From contig NZ_JACYFC010000002.1 of NCBI RefSeq assembly GCF_014803385.1, positions 558,001 to 622,000 of the forward strand: a stretch of DNA of 64,000 nt, given 5' to 3'. This DNA is from Marinomonas colpomeniae (lineage in GTDB: Bacteria; Pseudomonadota; Gammaproteobacteria; Pseudomonadales; Marinomonadaceae). This document shows positions 25,477-34,298 of this stretch, in pieces. The notes beneath the pieces were generated by a model. The model was not told where the DNA came from and did not search any database. It was given only the letters and a program-made list of their open reading frames with translations. Positions within the stretch are counted from its first letter, which is position 1, and each line of letters begins with the position of its first letter. The position numbers were made by a program, and so were the translations under genes.

Positions 25477-26166
25477 TTACTTATTAAGTTGAGTGAGTAA
25501 TTTCTCTGCAACGAGTTCTGAGCTTGCTGGGTTTTGTCCTGTAATCATCAGTCCATCTTGAACGGCGAAAGCGGCCCAATCAGCGGTGTTTTTGTAGTCT
25601 GCACCACGTTTTTTCATTTCATCTTCAAGTAAAAAAGGCACGATATCGGTTAATTGTACGGCAGCTTCTTCACTATTCGTAAAGCCAGTAACGGTCTTAC
25701 CTTTGATAAAGTATTCGCCATTCGCATCTTTAATGTTTAAGAAAGCGCTTGGTGCGTGGCAAACAGAAGAAATCGGTTTGTTAGCTTGTATAAAGCTTTC
25801 GATTAAAGCAATAGATTCTGCATTATCCGTAAGGTCCCAAAGTGGACCGTGGCCGCCAGGATAGAAAACAGCATCAAAATCATCGTGCTTCATGTCCGCT
25901 AGTTTATGAGTGTTAGCTATGATGTATTGTGTTGCTTTGTCGTCATAGAATCGAGTCGTTGCGTCTGTTTGTGCATCTGGCGTTTCACTATTTGGGTCTA
26001 TCGGTGCCTGTCCGCCTTTTGGTGTTGCCACGATAACTTCTGCGCCAGCATCAATGAAAGCGTAATAAGGTGCAGCGAATTCTTCTACCCAAAAACCAGT
26101 TTTGTGGCCAGAGTTGCCCAAATCAGAATGTGATGTTAGAACAACTAGAATTTTATTTTTGCTCAT
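25477..26166 (-). CDS. DJ-1/PfpI-superfamily protein (Hsp31/glyoxalase III-like)
   Basis: Class I glutamine-amidotransferase-like fold of 229 residues. The nucleophile elbow SSVCHAPSAFL holds the Cys followed by His, GFWVEEFAAPYYAF supplies the acidic partner, and FYPGGHGPLWDL is the conserved oxyanion-region loop. Proteins of this group act as glutathione-independent glyoxalases or deglycases and chaperones. Start follows AGGAGCTCC. It is divergent from a LysR gene, with a short inverted repeat between them, suggesting that LysR controls it. Confidence 0.9.
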   Translation of the reverse strand: MSKNKILVVLTSHSDLGNSGHKTGFWVEEFAAPYYAFIDAGAEVIVATPKGGQAPIDPNSETPDAQTDATTRFYDDKATQYIIANTHKLADMKHDDFDAVFYPGGHGPLWDLTDNAESIALIESFIQANKPISSVCHAPSAFLNIKDANGEYFIKGKTVTGFTNSEEAAVQLTDIVPFLLEDEMKKRGADYKNTADWAAFAVQDGLMITGQNPASSELVAEKLLTQLNK

Positions 26167-26199
26167 GAGGAGCTCCTAATGAATATGTCGAATGAATTA

Positions 26200-26234
26200 A
26201 TTAACTTGTGATTAGTCTATAGAATTAAGTTAAT
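26200..26234. promoter_or_regulatory. Inverted repeat between DJ-1 and LysR genes
   Basis: ATTAACTT (26200-26207) and AAGTTAAT (26227-26234) form perfect arms in the divergent promoter region, spaced as a possible LysR-type binding site. Assignment is by position only. Confidence 0.4.
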
Positions 26235-26325
26235 AAACGTAATTAGGAGGTATTCGACTTCATTGGTTTAATATTTGATACAATCGAAAAGATAAAAAAT
26301 TTATTAGATACAGTGAGCTGTTGCT

Positions 26326-27222
26326 ATGGAAGTTTCTTTTGAGCAGTTGAAAAGTATGGTTGTGTTCGCTCAAGTAGTGGATCAAGGCAGTTTAACCGCC
26401 GCGGCGAAAGTCATGGGCATTTCTCGTGGTGTAGTGAGCTACCATTTAAAAAAATTAGAAGAACACTTGGGCGTAAAATTACTCAATCGTACGACTCGTT
26501 CTTTGTCTTTAACTGAAACGGGAGACGCCTATTATCAGCGATGTCGCACCATTGCATATCAAGCTCATGAGGCAAACCAACAAATTGAAAAAGCCAAACA
26601 AGAACCTGTCGGAAAATTAAAAATCACCTGTCCGGTGAATTTGGGCCTACAAGTCATAGTGCCTGCACTTAATGAGTTTCGTCGACTTTATCCATTAATA
26701 GAGCTGAATGTTTCTTTGAGTGATGATGTCGTTAATATTATCAAAGAGGGCGTTGATCTTGCTATTCGTGGTGCGCCATTATTAGATTCAGGCCTGCAAG
26801 CCAGTAAACTCAAAACGTTTGAAACCTGTCTATGTGGTTCTCCTGATTATTTTCGTCGCCGTGGTCGTCCAACGCAACCTGAAGAATTGTATGATCATGA
26901 TTGGGTCGTATATACACCAGCGGCGAATACCGTGCATCTTTCTCAGGAATCTCGATCTTTTAGTCTATCGGTACATGGCTCCGTGAGTACGAATAATGCG
27001 GCGGCGAGAACCTTGTTTTTAGAAGGTGGCAATGGCATAGGAAAAATACCCATGTACGATGCGATACCACGCATTAAGAGAGGCAGCTTAGAGCGTATTT
27101 TGGCGGACTACCATTGCACAGGAATTGATGTTTATGCTGTCTTTCCTCCAGGAACTGCAGAGTCAAAAAAACTACGTTTATTATTAGATTTTCTAAAAGA
27201 GTCTTTTACGCGTTTGCATTAA
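26326..27222 (+). CDS. LysR-family transcriptional regulator (CrgA-like)
   Basis: Regulator of 298 residues with the LysR helix-turn-helix FAQVVDQGSLTAAAKVMGISRGVVSYHLKKLEE and the following LLNRTTRSLSLTETG wing, then a periplasmic-binding-like effector domain (about 90-295, with LKITCPVNLGLQVIVPAL). The sequence is of the CrgA/DmlR branch. It is divergent from the DJ-1/PfpI gene and probably regulates it. Confidence 0.93.
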   Translation: MEVSFEQLKSMVVFAQVVDQGSLTAAAKVMGISRGVVSYHLKKLEEHLGVKLLNRTTRSLSLTETGDAYYQRCRTIAYQAHEANQQIEKAKQEPVGKLKITCPVNLGLQVIVPALNEFRRLYPLIELNVSLSDDVVNIIKEGVDLAIRGAPLLDSGLQASKLKTFETCLCGSPDYFRRRGRPTQPEELYDHDWVVYTPAANTVHLSQESRSFSLSVHGSVSTNNAAARTLFLEGGNGIGKIPMYDAIPRIKRGSLERILADYHCTGIDVYAVFPPGTAESKKLRLLLDFLKESFTRLH

Positions 27223-27330
27223 AAACAAGGGCAAGACTTGATAGCATGTCATTGTAAATGGCGTTGCTTTTTTATTCTGTAAATTTTCACGATGAAAATA
27301 GGCAAATCCACTCATTAAAAGGAAAGTAAT

Positions 27331-27678
27331 ATGCTATCTCGTTTGGTATTAGGTTTTAGTTTCTTTATGTCAGCTTTGATGGCGGCACCTGTTACAGCAA
27401 CAGAAGATGAACAACTGACGCAAACTGTTTTTGAGCTAGAGCGTAGTGTTGCCATTTTACAGTTGTCTAAGGCAAATCTAGATGATTATCAAACGATGCA
27501 TAGTAAAGTGGTTTCTCTTGAAAGCAGGGTGAGTTTTCTTGGTAATGTGACTTTTTTGTTATGTGTGGGATTGGTTATAGTATTTTTTCAACTACACCGT
27601 CAAAAAAAGCGTTTTTTGTTTCTAGAAGAAAGACTGGAATCAAGATCACTTGAAAAAACACAACAGAAAATATCATGA
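27331..27678 (+). CDS. Small secreted/membrane-anchored coiled-coil protein, unknown
   Basis: Not recognised. The 115-residue product has a cleavable-looking signal (FFMSALMAAPVTA), a heptad-rich segment (about 28-70; TQTVFELERSVAILQLSKAN), one transmembrane helix (about 71-89; LGNVTFLLCVGLVIVFF) and a basic cytoplasmic tail. AAAGGAAAG precedes the ATG. Its stop overlaps the start of the isochorismatase-like gene by four bases (ATGA), so the two are translationally coupled. Confidence 0.65.
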   Translation: MLSRLVLGFSFFMSALMAAPVTATEDEQLTQTVFELERSVAILQLSKANLDDYQTMHSKVVSLESRVSFLGNVTFLLCVGLVIVFFQLHRQKKRFLFLEERLESRSLEKTQQKIS

Positions 27679-28232
27679 ATACGCCGATAGTATTGATGAT
27701 CATTGATATGCAAAAAGGCATGTCGTGGCCGCAAGCTGGTGTGCGGAATAATCTAAACGCAGAGCGCGATATCACAGAGCTACTTGCTCATTGGCGTGGG
27801 AAAAATCAACCAGTGGTCCATGTTCTTCATCATTCTACAGAGCCTGATTCCTTGTTTTGGCCTGAACAAGAAGGCGCAGAGCCACAAGAGATGTTTCTAC
27901 CATTAGAAAATGAGAAGGTTATCGTGAAATCTGTACCTGATGCGTTTACGTATTCTAACTTGGAGGTTTGGTTGAATACACAAGGCATTCAGAGGCTTGT
28001 GATTGTTGGGGTAAGTACGAATAATTCAGTAGAATCGACGGTGAGAAGTGCGGGCAACTTAGGTTTTAAAACCTATGTAGTCGCCAATGGATGTTTTGCT
28101 TTTGAGAAAAAAGATTTCGATGGAGAAATGCGCAGTGCGCAAGAAGTACACGCCATGTCGTTAGCCAATCTTGATGGTGAATATGCCACCGTGATTACTC
28201 AGGCTGACGCTCTCTTGCTTTGTAAGCAATAA
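27675..28232 (+). CDS. Isochorismatase-family hydrolase with Ser in place of the catalytic Cys
   Basis: Isochorismatase-like fold, 185 residues. The catalytic-triad Asp is in LMIIDMQKGMSWP and the Lys in VIVKSVPDAFTYSNLE. The position normally held by the nucleophile Cys reads GVSTNNSVESTVRSAGNLGF, a Ser, so amidase chemistry by the usual thiol mechanism is not expected unless Ser substitutes. A related subgroup with NNSVE motifs exists, which suggests inheritance rather than a sequencing error. It ends at a perfect palindromic terminator. A decayed copy of its last 37 codons lies at 30514-30633, beyond the TonB receptor gene. Confidence 0.85.
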   Translation: MNTPIVLMIIDMQKGMSWPQAGVRNNLNAERDITELLAHWRGKNQPVVHVLHHSTEPDSLFWPEQEGAEPQEMFLPLENEKVIVKSVPDAFTYSNLEVWLNTQGIQRLVIVGVSTNNSVESTVRSAGNLGFKTYVVANGCFAFEKKDFDGEMRSAQEVHAMSLANLDGEYATVITQADALLLCKQ

Positions 28233-28258
28233 AAAAGCGGGTCAATTGACCCGCTTTT
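28233..28258. terminator. Palindromic bidirectional terminator
   Basis: A continuous 26-bp palindrome centred on CAATTG (AAAAGCGGGTCAA / TTGACCCGCTTTT), between the convergent isochorismatase-like and TonB receptor genes. Confidence 0.88.
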
Positions 28259-28282
28259 AACAATACATTTCTGTTTAGAGCT

Positions 28283-30406
28283 TTAGAAATCGTAAGCCGC
28301 ACTTAAATAAATCCGACGACGCTCACCAACGATAGCTCCTGATACGTCATTAAAGCCTGAAAGTGCGTATTTATTATCAAATAAGTTTTTGATGTTGGCC
28401 TGGAATTTCCAATCCTGCCATCGTGTTTGCCAAGAAATATCATAAATAGTGTATGACGGAATGGTATATGGTCCTCCGTCATCAGCATCTGTACGATCTG
28501 TTCTTTCGCCGACGTATTCAGCACCAAACGCAATAGACGAATCTATGTTAGGAAATTCATAGCGAGTCCATAGACCTATTTGATGATATGGGTTGTTAGC
28601 TAAAATTCGGTCTGCATCTCCTTCGTCTGCGATATCGCTGACTTCTACATCAGTGTATGTGTAACTGATATTGGCAACCCAACGTGGTGTAATGTCCACA
28701 AGAACATCGACTTCGAAGCCTTGGCTTTGAACCTCACCAACAGCCACGGTATTGTCGTCATCATCTTCAGTAATCGTATTGTTACGGACGATATGATAAA
28801 CCGCAGTATTGACGTTCAATCGGTTATTTAGCAAATAGCTGCGTACACCGACTTCAAATTGTTTCGCTTCTTCCGGATCAAACAGACTACCATCTTCCGA
28901 ATCGGCTTGGTCAGAAGCGCTTTGTGGGGTCAGACTTGTGGAAAAGGAAGTGTAAGGTTTAAATTCCTTGTTGAGATCATAAGTCGCACCTAAGCGAGTA
29001 GAGTAGCCAATATCATCATATGAGGCATTTTCTGATGAGTCTGTATTATCTACAAAATCTTCAGAAAAGTAATCAAGACGAGCACTGGCTAAGAGGTTTA
29101 ACTTGTTTGTGGCTTGCCATTGGTCTTGAATATAAGCACCAATTTGATTTAGCTCAGTTACCCTATCTCTATCTACATCCATAACATAAGAGCTGATGTC
29201 GTCATCATAAGTAGGGTCGGTTAAGCTTAAATTAGAGACACCGTCAGCTTCTTTATCAGCATAAATGAACAATTCGTCTTCACTAGCGAAGTGGTAATCT
29301 GCACCGGTTACTAAGGTATGATCGTCTAAATCTGCCACAAAGTAAGAGGCTAGATCGAGTCCTTTATAGATACGAGTTTGATCTTGGTATCGACGAGATA
29401 CTTCATCATAAACTCCGTCAGAATCATTATCGATTAAAGCTCTAGCTTGGTGATATTTAATAGTTTCTTCTGTTTCGTAATAACGTAAAGTGAAGTTACT
29501 GTCTAACCAACTATTAATAGAGTGTTGTAAGTTGGTTTGGAATATATCGGCTTCAAATTCTTGATAATCATCTGGCTCGTTACTGTTCCATGAAATGTCT
29601 GTTAAGAAATTACCATCGGAATCAATTGGTACACCGCGTAAACGTTCACCTAATTGGTAAAAGTGTGTGTATTGCAGTGTTAAGGTTGTGTCATCGTTGA
29701 TATCCCAAGCGTAGCCAAGGTCAATGATTTCATTATCTTCTTCTACATTGTTACGGTAAGAACCTTCGGTGCTGCCATAAATACCCACGCGATAGCGCTG
29801 GGAACCATCTTCATTCGCTGTGCCAGAAGATTCAACACTGCCACTTATAAAATCTTTGTTACCAGCCGTTACTTCAATCGTATTTTTCTGCTCGTAAGTT
29901 GGTTTTTTAGTTACATAATTGATCACACCACCGGCTTCACCTGCACCATAAAGCGCGCCAGAAGGGCCTTTTAAAACTTGGACTTCCTCAATATTGAAAA
30001 GCTGAGGAATAGTAAAGGTTCTGAACGGGTCGCCTTTCACACCATCGTAAAGTACTTGGCTTTCTTGTTCGAAGCCGCGCATTTTAACTATGCCGTAATT
30101 TAAGTAGGAAAGACCAGAAATAGAACGGAAAAGGTCTGGTGCTTCGTTTGCTGCTAGATCCTCAATCAGGTCTTGTGTGATGACTTGAACAGACTGAGGT
30201 GTTTCATCAATCGAAGTGTTAGTTCGTGTGCCGACAGAAGCTTCATCTTCTTTATATAGTGTTAGCGCACGGCCTTCTACCTGAAGTACTTGAAGCTCAA
30301 CCGTGTCGTTAGATGATGTGCTGTTTGCTGATCCTTCGGCAAAAATAGCAGTAGAAAATACAAGCGCTCCGCAAGCTTGCATCATTAAGATAGATGTTTT
30401 TAACAT
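28283..30406 (-). CDS. TonB-dependent siderophore receptor
   Basis: Outer-membrane receptor of 707 residues. After a signal peptide (MMQACGALVFSTAIFA) comes a plug domain (about 60-180: DETPQSVQVITQDLIEDL, MRGFEQESQVLYDGVKGD, EEVQVLKGPSGALYGAGEAGG) and a beta-barrel ending in the C-terminal aromatic YLSAAYDF. No N-terminal signalling (STN) domain is present, unlike FecA, so FecIR-type surface signalling is not expected. I start at ATG 30406; the longer frame to 30469 runs through the Fur-box-like sequence. The adjacent fec-like operon provides inner-membrane uptake. Ligand class, probably a ferric siderophore or citrate chelate, is not decided by sequence. Confidence 0.92.
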   Translation of the reverse strand: MLKTSILMMQACGALVFSTAIFAEGSANSTSSNDTVELQVLQVEGRALTLYKEDEASVGTRTNTSIDETPQSVQVITQDLIEDLAANEAPDLFRSISGLSYLNYGIVKMRGFEQESQVLYDGVKGDPFRTFTIPQLFNIEEVQVLKGPSGALYGAGEAGGVINYVTKKPTYEQKNTIEVTAGNKDFISGSVESSGTANEDGSQRYRVGIYGSTEGSYRNNVEEDNEIIDLGYAWDINDDTTLTLQYTHFYQLGERLRGVPIDSDGNFLTDISWNSNEPDDYQEFEADIFQTNLQHSINSWLDSNFTLRYYETEETIKYHQARALIDNDSDGVYDEVSRRYQDQTRIYKGLDLASYFVADLDDHTLVTGADYHFASEDELFIYADKEADGVSNLSLTDPTYDDDISSYVMDVDRDRVTELNQIGAYIQDQWQATNKLNLLASARLDYFSEDFVDNTDSSENASYDDIGYSTRLGATYDLNKEFKPYTSFSTSLTPQSASDQADSEDGSLFDPEEAKQFEVGVRSYLLNNRLNVNTAVYHIVRNNTITEDDDDNTVAVGEVQSQGFEVDVLVDITPRWVANISYTYTDVEVSDIADEGDADRILANNPYHQIGLWTRYEFPNIDSSIAFGAEYVGERTDRTDADDGGPYTIPSYTIYDISWQTRWQDWKFQANIKNLFDNKYALSGFNDVSGAIVGERRRIYLSAAYDF

Positions 30407-30453
30407 TGTATAGAAACCGTATAGATGAAGAAGGATTGATATGGTAATGCTTT

Positions 30454-30474
30454 CAATAATGATTATCAATTACA
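30454..30474 (-). promoter_or_regulatory. Fur box upstream of the TonB receptor gene
   Basis: CAATAATGATTATCAATTACA matches the core of the Fur consensus (minus strand TTGATAATCATTATTG). It lies about 50 bases before the chosen receptor start, in the promoter position. Confidence 0.75.
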
Positions 30475-30513
30475 TTTGTAGATTAACTATTTGGGAGATG
30501 AATTTGTCGGTAA

Positions 30514-30633
30514 GCCGATTTTGATGGACGAGCGCGCAGTGCCGAAGAAGTGCATGCTATGTCACTCGCCAATCTCCATGATGAATATACGACGGTTATT
30601 TCGCTTGATGAGACTTTAGCCTTCCTTTCCTAG
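30514..30633 (+). pseudogene. Remnant of an isochorismatase-family gene (last ~39 codons)
   Basis: The plus-strand frame reads DFDGRARSAEEVHAMSLANL followed by HDEYTTVISLDETLAFLS and a stop. It aligns without gaps to the C-terminal end of the intact gene at 27675-28232 (DFDGEMRSAQEVHAMSLANL...), with about 23 of 35 residues identical. An in-frame TAA at 30511 precedes it and no start or upstream catalytic half exists. Its tail overlaps the 3' end of the minus-strand fecB-like gene. It looks like debris from a duplicated or displaced gene copy. Confidence 0.8.
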
Positions 30634-31512
30634 TATTCTTACCAATTCCTGAGCGATGACTTCCGCCGCCATGGTTCCTCTGGCCCGTGACCAAACATTG
30701 GGATCATTTGTGTGATAAACCTGTTTATTTTGGACTGCTCGTAATAATCCCCACAAGTATTCATTTTCCCAAATATTCACAATATCTTTGTTGCTGTAAT
30801 GTCCAATAATCAAGTATTGAGGGTTTATAGCGAGCAGTTGTTCAAGCCCTGTATGTACGGAGGCTTTTTGATCTTTTATGAACGCTGGTGTGGCTATTCC
30901 CAAAGACTGAATAACGCTGCCAACATAAGATTTTCCCGGATGCATGGAAATATAGTTTTCTTGAGCGACACCAAATTGTACTTCAATATTTTGAGGGAGC
31001 TGTTTTGCAAATCCAGCCATAATGTCTTTATGTTGGGCTAAACGCGCCTGCATTTCTTTGTCTTTACCGAGCACTTTACCAATCACGGTAGCGGCTTCGA
31101 TGTTTTTTTCATAAACCACACGACGGGATGGCAGAATTAAGGTGGGCGCGATTTTGTTTAAATCTTCGTAAATGACTGCATGGCGATCAAAGTCGGCAAT
31201 GATCAGATCCGGATTCAAAGACGCAATGACTTCTAAGCTTGGTTGTGATCGTGTACCAACCGATTGCCAGTCTCCTATGATGTCTTTTATCTGTTTGATG
31301 ATTCGTGTTTTGTCTTTGTCGTCCGCAATACCGATAGGTCTGGCATTTATAGATGCTAGAGCATCCACAAAAGAGAACTCTAAAACTACGATACGTTTTG
31401 GCACATAATCCAGAGTGAAAGTACCTTGGCTGTCTTGTACTGTCACCGCTTTCGACATTATGGAAAATAAGAAGCAAAGAGCCGTAAATAGAATTTTTGA
31501 GAATAGGTTCAT
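30616..31512 (-). CDS. Fe3+-chelate ABC transporter substrate-binding protein, second FecB paralogue
   Basis: Periplasmic binding protein of 298 residues, cluster A-II type with a signal peptide ending near SKA. The match to FecB is close: VTVQDSQGTFTLDYVPKRIV, ALASINARPIGIADD, WQSVGTRSQPSLEVIASLNP and LEQLLAINPQYLIIGHY. It is the last gene of the operon, 10 bases after the ATPase gene, and a paralogue (start of operon, 34299-35189) shares most of these motifs. The two copies may bind different chelates or redox forms and share one permease. Confidence 0.9.
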   Translation of the reverse strand: MNLFSKILFTALCFLFSIMSKAVTVQDSQGTFTLDYVPKRIVVLEFSFVDALASINARPIGIADDKDKTRIIKQIKDIIGDWQSVGTRSQPSLEVIASLNPDLIIADFDRHAVIYEDLNKIAPTLILPSRRVVYEKNIEAATVIGKVLGKDKEMQARLAQHKDIMAGFAKQLPQNIEVQFGVAQENYISMHPGKSYVGSVIQSLGIATPAFIKDQKASVHTGLEQLLAINPQYLIIGHYSNKDIVNIWENEYLWGLLRAVQNKQVYHTNDPNVWSRARGTMAAEVIAQELVRILGKEG

Positions 31513-31521
31513 GGTTGGCCT

Positions 31522-32289
31522 TTATTCGACAACACACATGGGTGTTTTAGCGATTGGGTCTTGGTGTATTTGGGCGTTTAAAGAAAACACTGATTTCAGC
31601 ATGTCTTTCGTCAGCACGGTTTCTGGTTCGCCTTGTGTGATGATTTCACCGTCTTTCATTACGATTAAATGATCGCAATAACGCGCTGCTTGATTGATGT
31701 CATGAAGTACAGTGACGATGGTTTTCCCTGCATCATTCAATGTTTTAAATAATTCCATAAGCTCAACTTGATGACTTAAATCCATGTAGGTTGTTGGCTC
31801 GTCTAACAACAAATAAGGTGTGTCTTGAGCGAGCGTCATAGCGAGCCAAACACGCTGTCTCTGTCCACCAGATAACTCACTGACCAACTGTTCTGCAAGT
31901 TCCGCCACACCGACTTTATCCATCGCATCTTGAATGACTTTGTTGTCGTCGGTGGTTAGCCTCCCCCAAAAACCTGTATAAGGACTACGGCCATAGGCGA
32001 CTAAGTCCTTCACCTTAATACCTTCTGGGATCGGTTGCGTTTGAGGTAATAAAGCGAGTTGTGTTGCCAAGTAGCGAGACGGTTCTGTAAGCAGGTTTTT
32101 ACCTTGCCAATGAATCTCACCTTCCATAGGCGATAAAATACGTGACATGGCTTTGAGTAGCGTCGATTTACCGCAACCGTTTGGCCCGAGTAGGGCCACA
32201 ATCTTGCCATCTGGAATTATCAGGCTGACATCTTTCACAATGGCTTTATCGTGATAACCAACCGATAAATTATGAGTGCTAAGCGACAT
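31522..32289 (-). CDS. fecE: Ferric-citrate-type ABC transporter ATPase
   Basis: ATPase of 255 residues, exactly the length of Escherichia FecE. Walker A LGPNGCGKSTLLKA, Q-loop LLPQTQPIPEGIKVKDLVAYGR, signature LSGGQRQRVWLAMTLA, Walker B YLLLDEPTTYMDLSHQ and the switch His in TVLHDINQAARYCDHL are all intact. It energises the FecC/FecD permease. Located between fecD and the second fecB-like gene on the same strand. Confidence 0.93.
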   Translation of the reverse strand: MSLSTHNLSVGYHDKAIVKDVSLIIPDGKIVALLGPNGCGKSTLLKAMSRILSPMEGEIHWQGKNLLTEPSRYLATQLALLPQTQPIPEGIKVKDLVAYGRSPYTGFWGRLTTDDNKVIQDAMDKVGVAELAEQLVSELSGGQRQRVWLAMTLAQDTPYLLLDEPTTYMDLSHQVELMELFKTLNDAGKTIVTVLHDINQAARYCDHLIVMKDGEIITQGEPETVLTKDMLKSVFSLNAQIHQDPIAKTPMCVVE

Positions 32290-32330
32290 AAAGCATGTTG
32301 TCCTATGAATGTTGTCTTATGAATACGGTT

Positions 32331-33290
32331 CTATCTGGTTTTAAGCAAAAGCCAAAGAAAATACGGTGCGCCAATAATCGCCGTCATAATGCCAGCGGGC
32401 AGTTCTATTGGTGGGTTAATCGTGCGAGCCAATAAATCTGCCAGCAATAAAATCACCATACCAACCACCATGGAGCAAGGCAGTAAAATTTGATGACGAC
32501 CACCAACCAAACGACGCGCCAAATGGGGCGCAATTAGTCCTAAAAAGCCAATCGGACCACAAATAGCCACGCAAGATGCTGTTAAGCCAACAGCAATTGC
32601 TAAGGCAGATAGGCGTGTAACTGGAATAGAAACGCCTAAGCTGGTGGCGACTTCATCTCCTAGAGAAATAAGGTTCATTCGCTTCGCCAACCAAAAAGCC
32701 AAAGGCAGTAACACCAACCAAGGCAGAATCATAAACACCTGATCCCAACCTCTTCCCCATAAACTGCCCGTTAGCCATAACAAGGCATTATTGATTTCAA
32801 GTGGTCGAGTCAGCATGAGAAAATCCACAGCGCTGCTGTACAGAGCCGCCATAGCAACGCCAGTAATAGCCAACTTAATAGCACTGCTGTGTGCGCCACA
32901 CAATGCCCAAAGCAACAATGCCGCCGATATGCCGCCTGCTAACGCCGCCCAAGGTAGCCAGAAAATAGACACACTGGGAAACAGAGTCATTAGCACAACG
33001 GCAGCCAGACCTGCGCCTTGACTGACACCTAATACATCTGGTGAAGCCAATGGGTTACGAATCACGCCTTGTACTAAAGCACCAGACAGCGCCATCATTG
33101 CGCCAACTAATACAGCAAGAACGGCTCTCGGAAAACGATACTCATGGATCGTAAAATAGAATTCTGAATCCGGTGTAAAGCCACTTAAAATTTCGCTAAT
33201 AGACAAACTGACAGCGCCGAAAGACAAGCTAAGAACAACCAGAAAAGCTAACAGAGAGAATAAAGAGAAAGAAACGAATAAGGTTCTCAT
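32331..33290 (-). CDS. fecD: Ferric-citrate-type ABC transporter permease FecD
   Basis: FecCD-family permease of 319 residues. True start is the ATG at 33290, which overlaps the fecC stop as ATGA; the open frame continues artefactually to 33581. Family motifs: YRFPRAVLAVLVGAMMALSGALVQGVIRNPLASPDVLGVSQGAGLA, GPIGFLGLIAPHLARRLVGGRH and the C-terminal INPPIELPAGIMTAIIGAPYFLWLL. About ten transmembrane helices. Translational coupling to fecC gives equal subunit amounts. Confidence 0.93.
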   Translation of the reverse strand: MRTLFVSFSLFSLLAFLVVLSLSFGAVSLSISEILSGFTPDSEFYFTIHEYRFPRAVLAVLVGAMMALSGALVQGVIRNPLASPDVLGVSQGAGLAAVVLMTLFPSVSIFWLPWAALAGGISAALLLWALCGAHSSAIKLAITGVAMAALYSSAVDFLMLTRPLEINNALLWLTGSLWGRGWDQVFMILPWLVLLPLAFWLAKRMNLISLGDEVATSLGVSIPVTRLSALAIAVGLTASCVAICGPIGFLGLIAPHLARRLVGGRHQILLPCSMVVGMVILLLADLLARTINPPIELPAGIMTAIIGAPYFLWLLLKTR

Positions 33291-34294
33291 GAGGTTCGTG
33301 CCCTCACCATATAGATAAAGAACGGTGCGCCAATAAGCGCCAAAATTGCACCAGCTGGCGTTTCGATGGGATAGATAATAGAGCGACTGACGACATCCGC
33401 AATCATGACTAACAGTGCGCCCATTATCGCCGCGATCGGTAGTACTTTGCGATGATCTTGCCCAACCAATGATTTCGCCATATGAGGCACTAACAAACCA
33501 ATAAAGGCGATGGACCCCGCCACACTCAATGCAGCACCGACGAGAAGTAACACTAATAAACTGCAAATAACCCGAGCCCAACCTAGTTTTACGCCTAAAC
33601 TGCGTGCGTTGTCTTCACCAAGATTGAGTAAATTCAACGTAGGGCTCATTAAAAAAGCGCCAAGCAAACCAACCAACGCCATTGGCCAAAGCTGTTGCCA
33701 ATGACTCCAACGGGCATCAGCAACACTGCCTGCTAACCAGGTTAATACACCAGCGGCTTGATCTTCATGCAAAATTATCATGGCTTTTGTTAGTGCGGCA
33801 CATAAAGCTGAAATGGCTACGCCAGCCAAAACAAGTCGACCATGTTCGTTACCACCACGCCATGCAGCACCCAACAACATGACTAAACTCCAAGTAATCG
33901 CGCCACCAATAATGGCGGCAACAGATGTACCGAATAAACCAAACCAAGGTGCGATGGTTGATACCGTTGCCATACCAAGTGCGGCACCCGCGTTAACGCC
34001 CAATACGGAAGGCGAAGCCAGCGGGTTACGAGTAAGACCTTGCATAATCGCACCGGCGACAGCCAAACAAGCCCCAACAACCGCTGCAACTAGTACGCGT
34101 GGTAAGCGTAAGTCCAGCACAATGCTGTGAGCAATAATGTTTTTGTCTGGATGCAGTAAAGCGGTTAATGCTTGTTGCCCTGTAATCGGCACAATGGACC
34201 AAGAAAACAAAGACAACCAAGCAAATAAGCAAAGTAAAAAGGACAGTATGAAATACTGTCCTAGGTAGGGAAGGTTTTTGAATACATTCAACAT
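33287..34294 (-). CDS. fecC: Ferric-citrate-type ABC transporter permease FecC
   Basis: FecCD-family permease, 335 residues from the ATG at 34294; an in-frame TTG at 34309 would overlap fecB. Motifs LDLRLPRVLVAAVVGACLAVAGAIMQGLTRNPLASPSVLGVNAG, GSIAFIGLLVPHMAKSLVGQDHRKVLP and PIETPAGAILALIGAPFFIYMV match the family. It pairs with FecD as the heterodimeric channel for the imported iron chelate. fecB ends 4 bases before its start. Confidence 0.93.
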   Translation of the reverse strand: MLNVFKNLPYLGQYFILSFLLCLFAWLSLFSWSIVPITGQQALTALLHPDKNIIAHSIVLDLRLPRVLVAAVVGACLAVAGAIMQGLTRNPLASPSVLGVNAGAALGMATVSTIAPWFGLFGTSVAAIIGGAITWSLVMLLGAAWRGGNEHGRLVLAGVAISALCAALTKAMIILHEDQAAGVLTWLAGSVADARWSHWQQLWPMALVGLLGAFLMSPTLNLLNLGEDNARSLGVKLGWARVICSLLVLLLVGAALSVAGSIAFIGLLVPHMAKSLVGQDHRKVLPIAAIMGALLVMIADVVSRSIIYPIETPAGAILALIGAPFFIYMVRARTS

Positions 34295-34298
34295 GGTG

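Noticed and set aside
28283-30406. Calling the receptor FecA because of the adjacent fec genes
   Set aside because: The N-terminal signalling domain of FecA is missing and no fecIR genes are present, so only the general siderophore-receptor label is supported.
32331-33581. 416-residue FecD-like protein
   Set aside because: The first 97 residues are fecC read out of frame; the real start is the ATG at 33290 overlapping the fecC stop.
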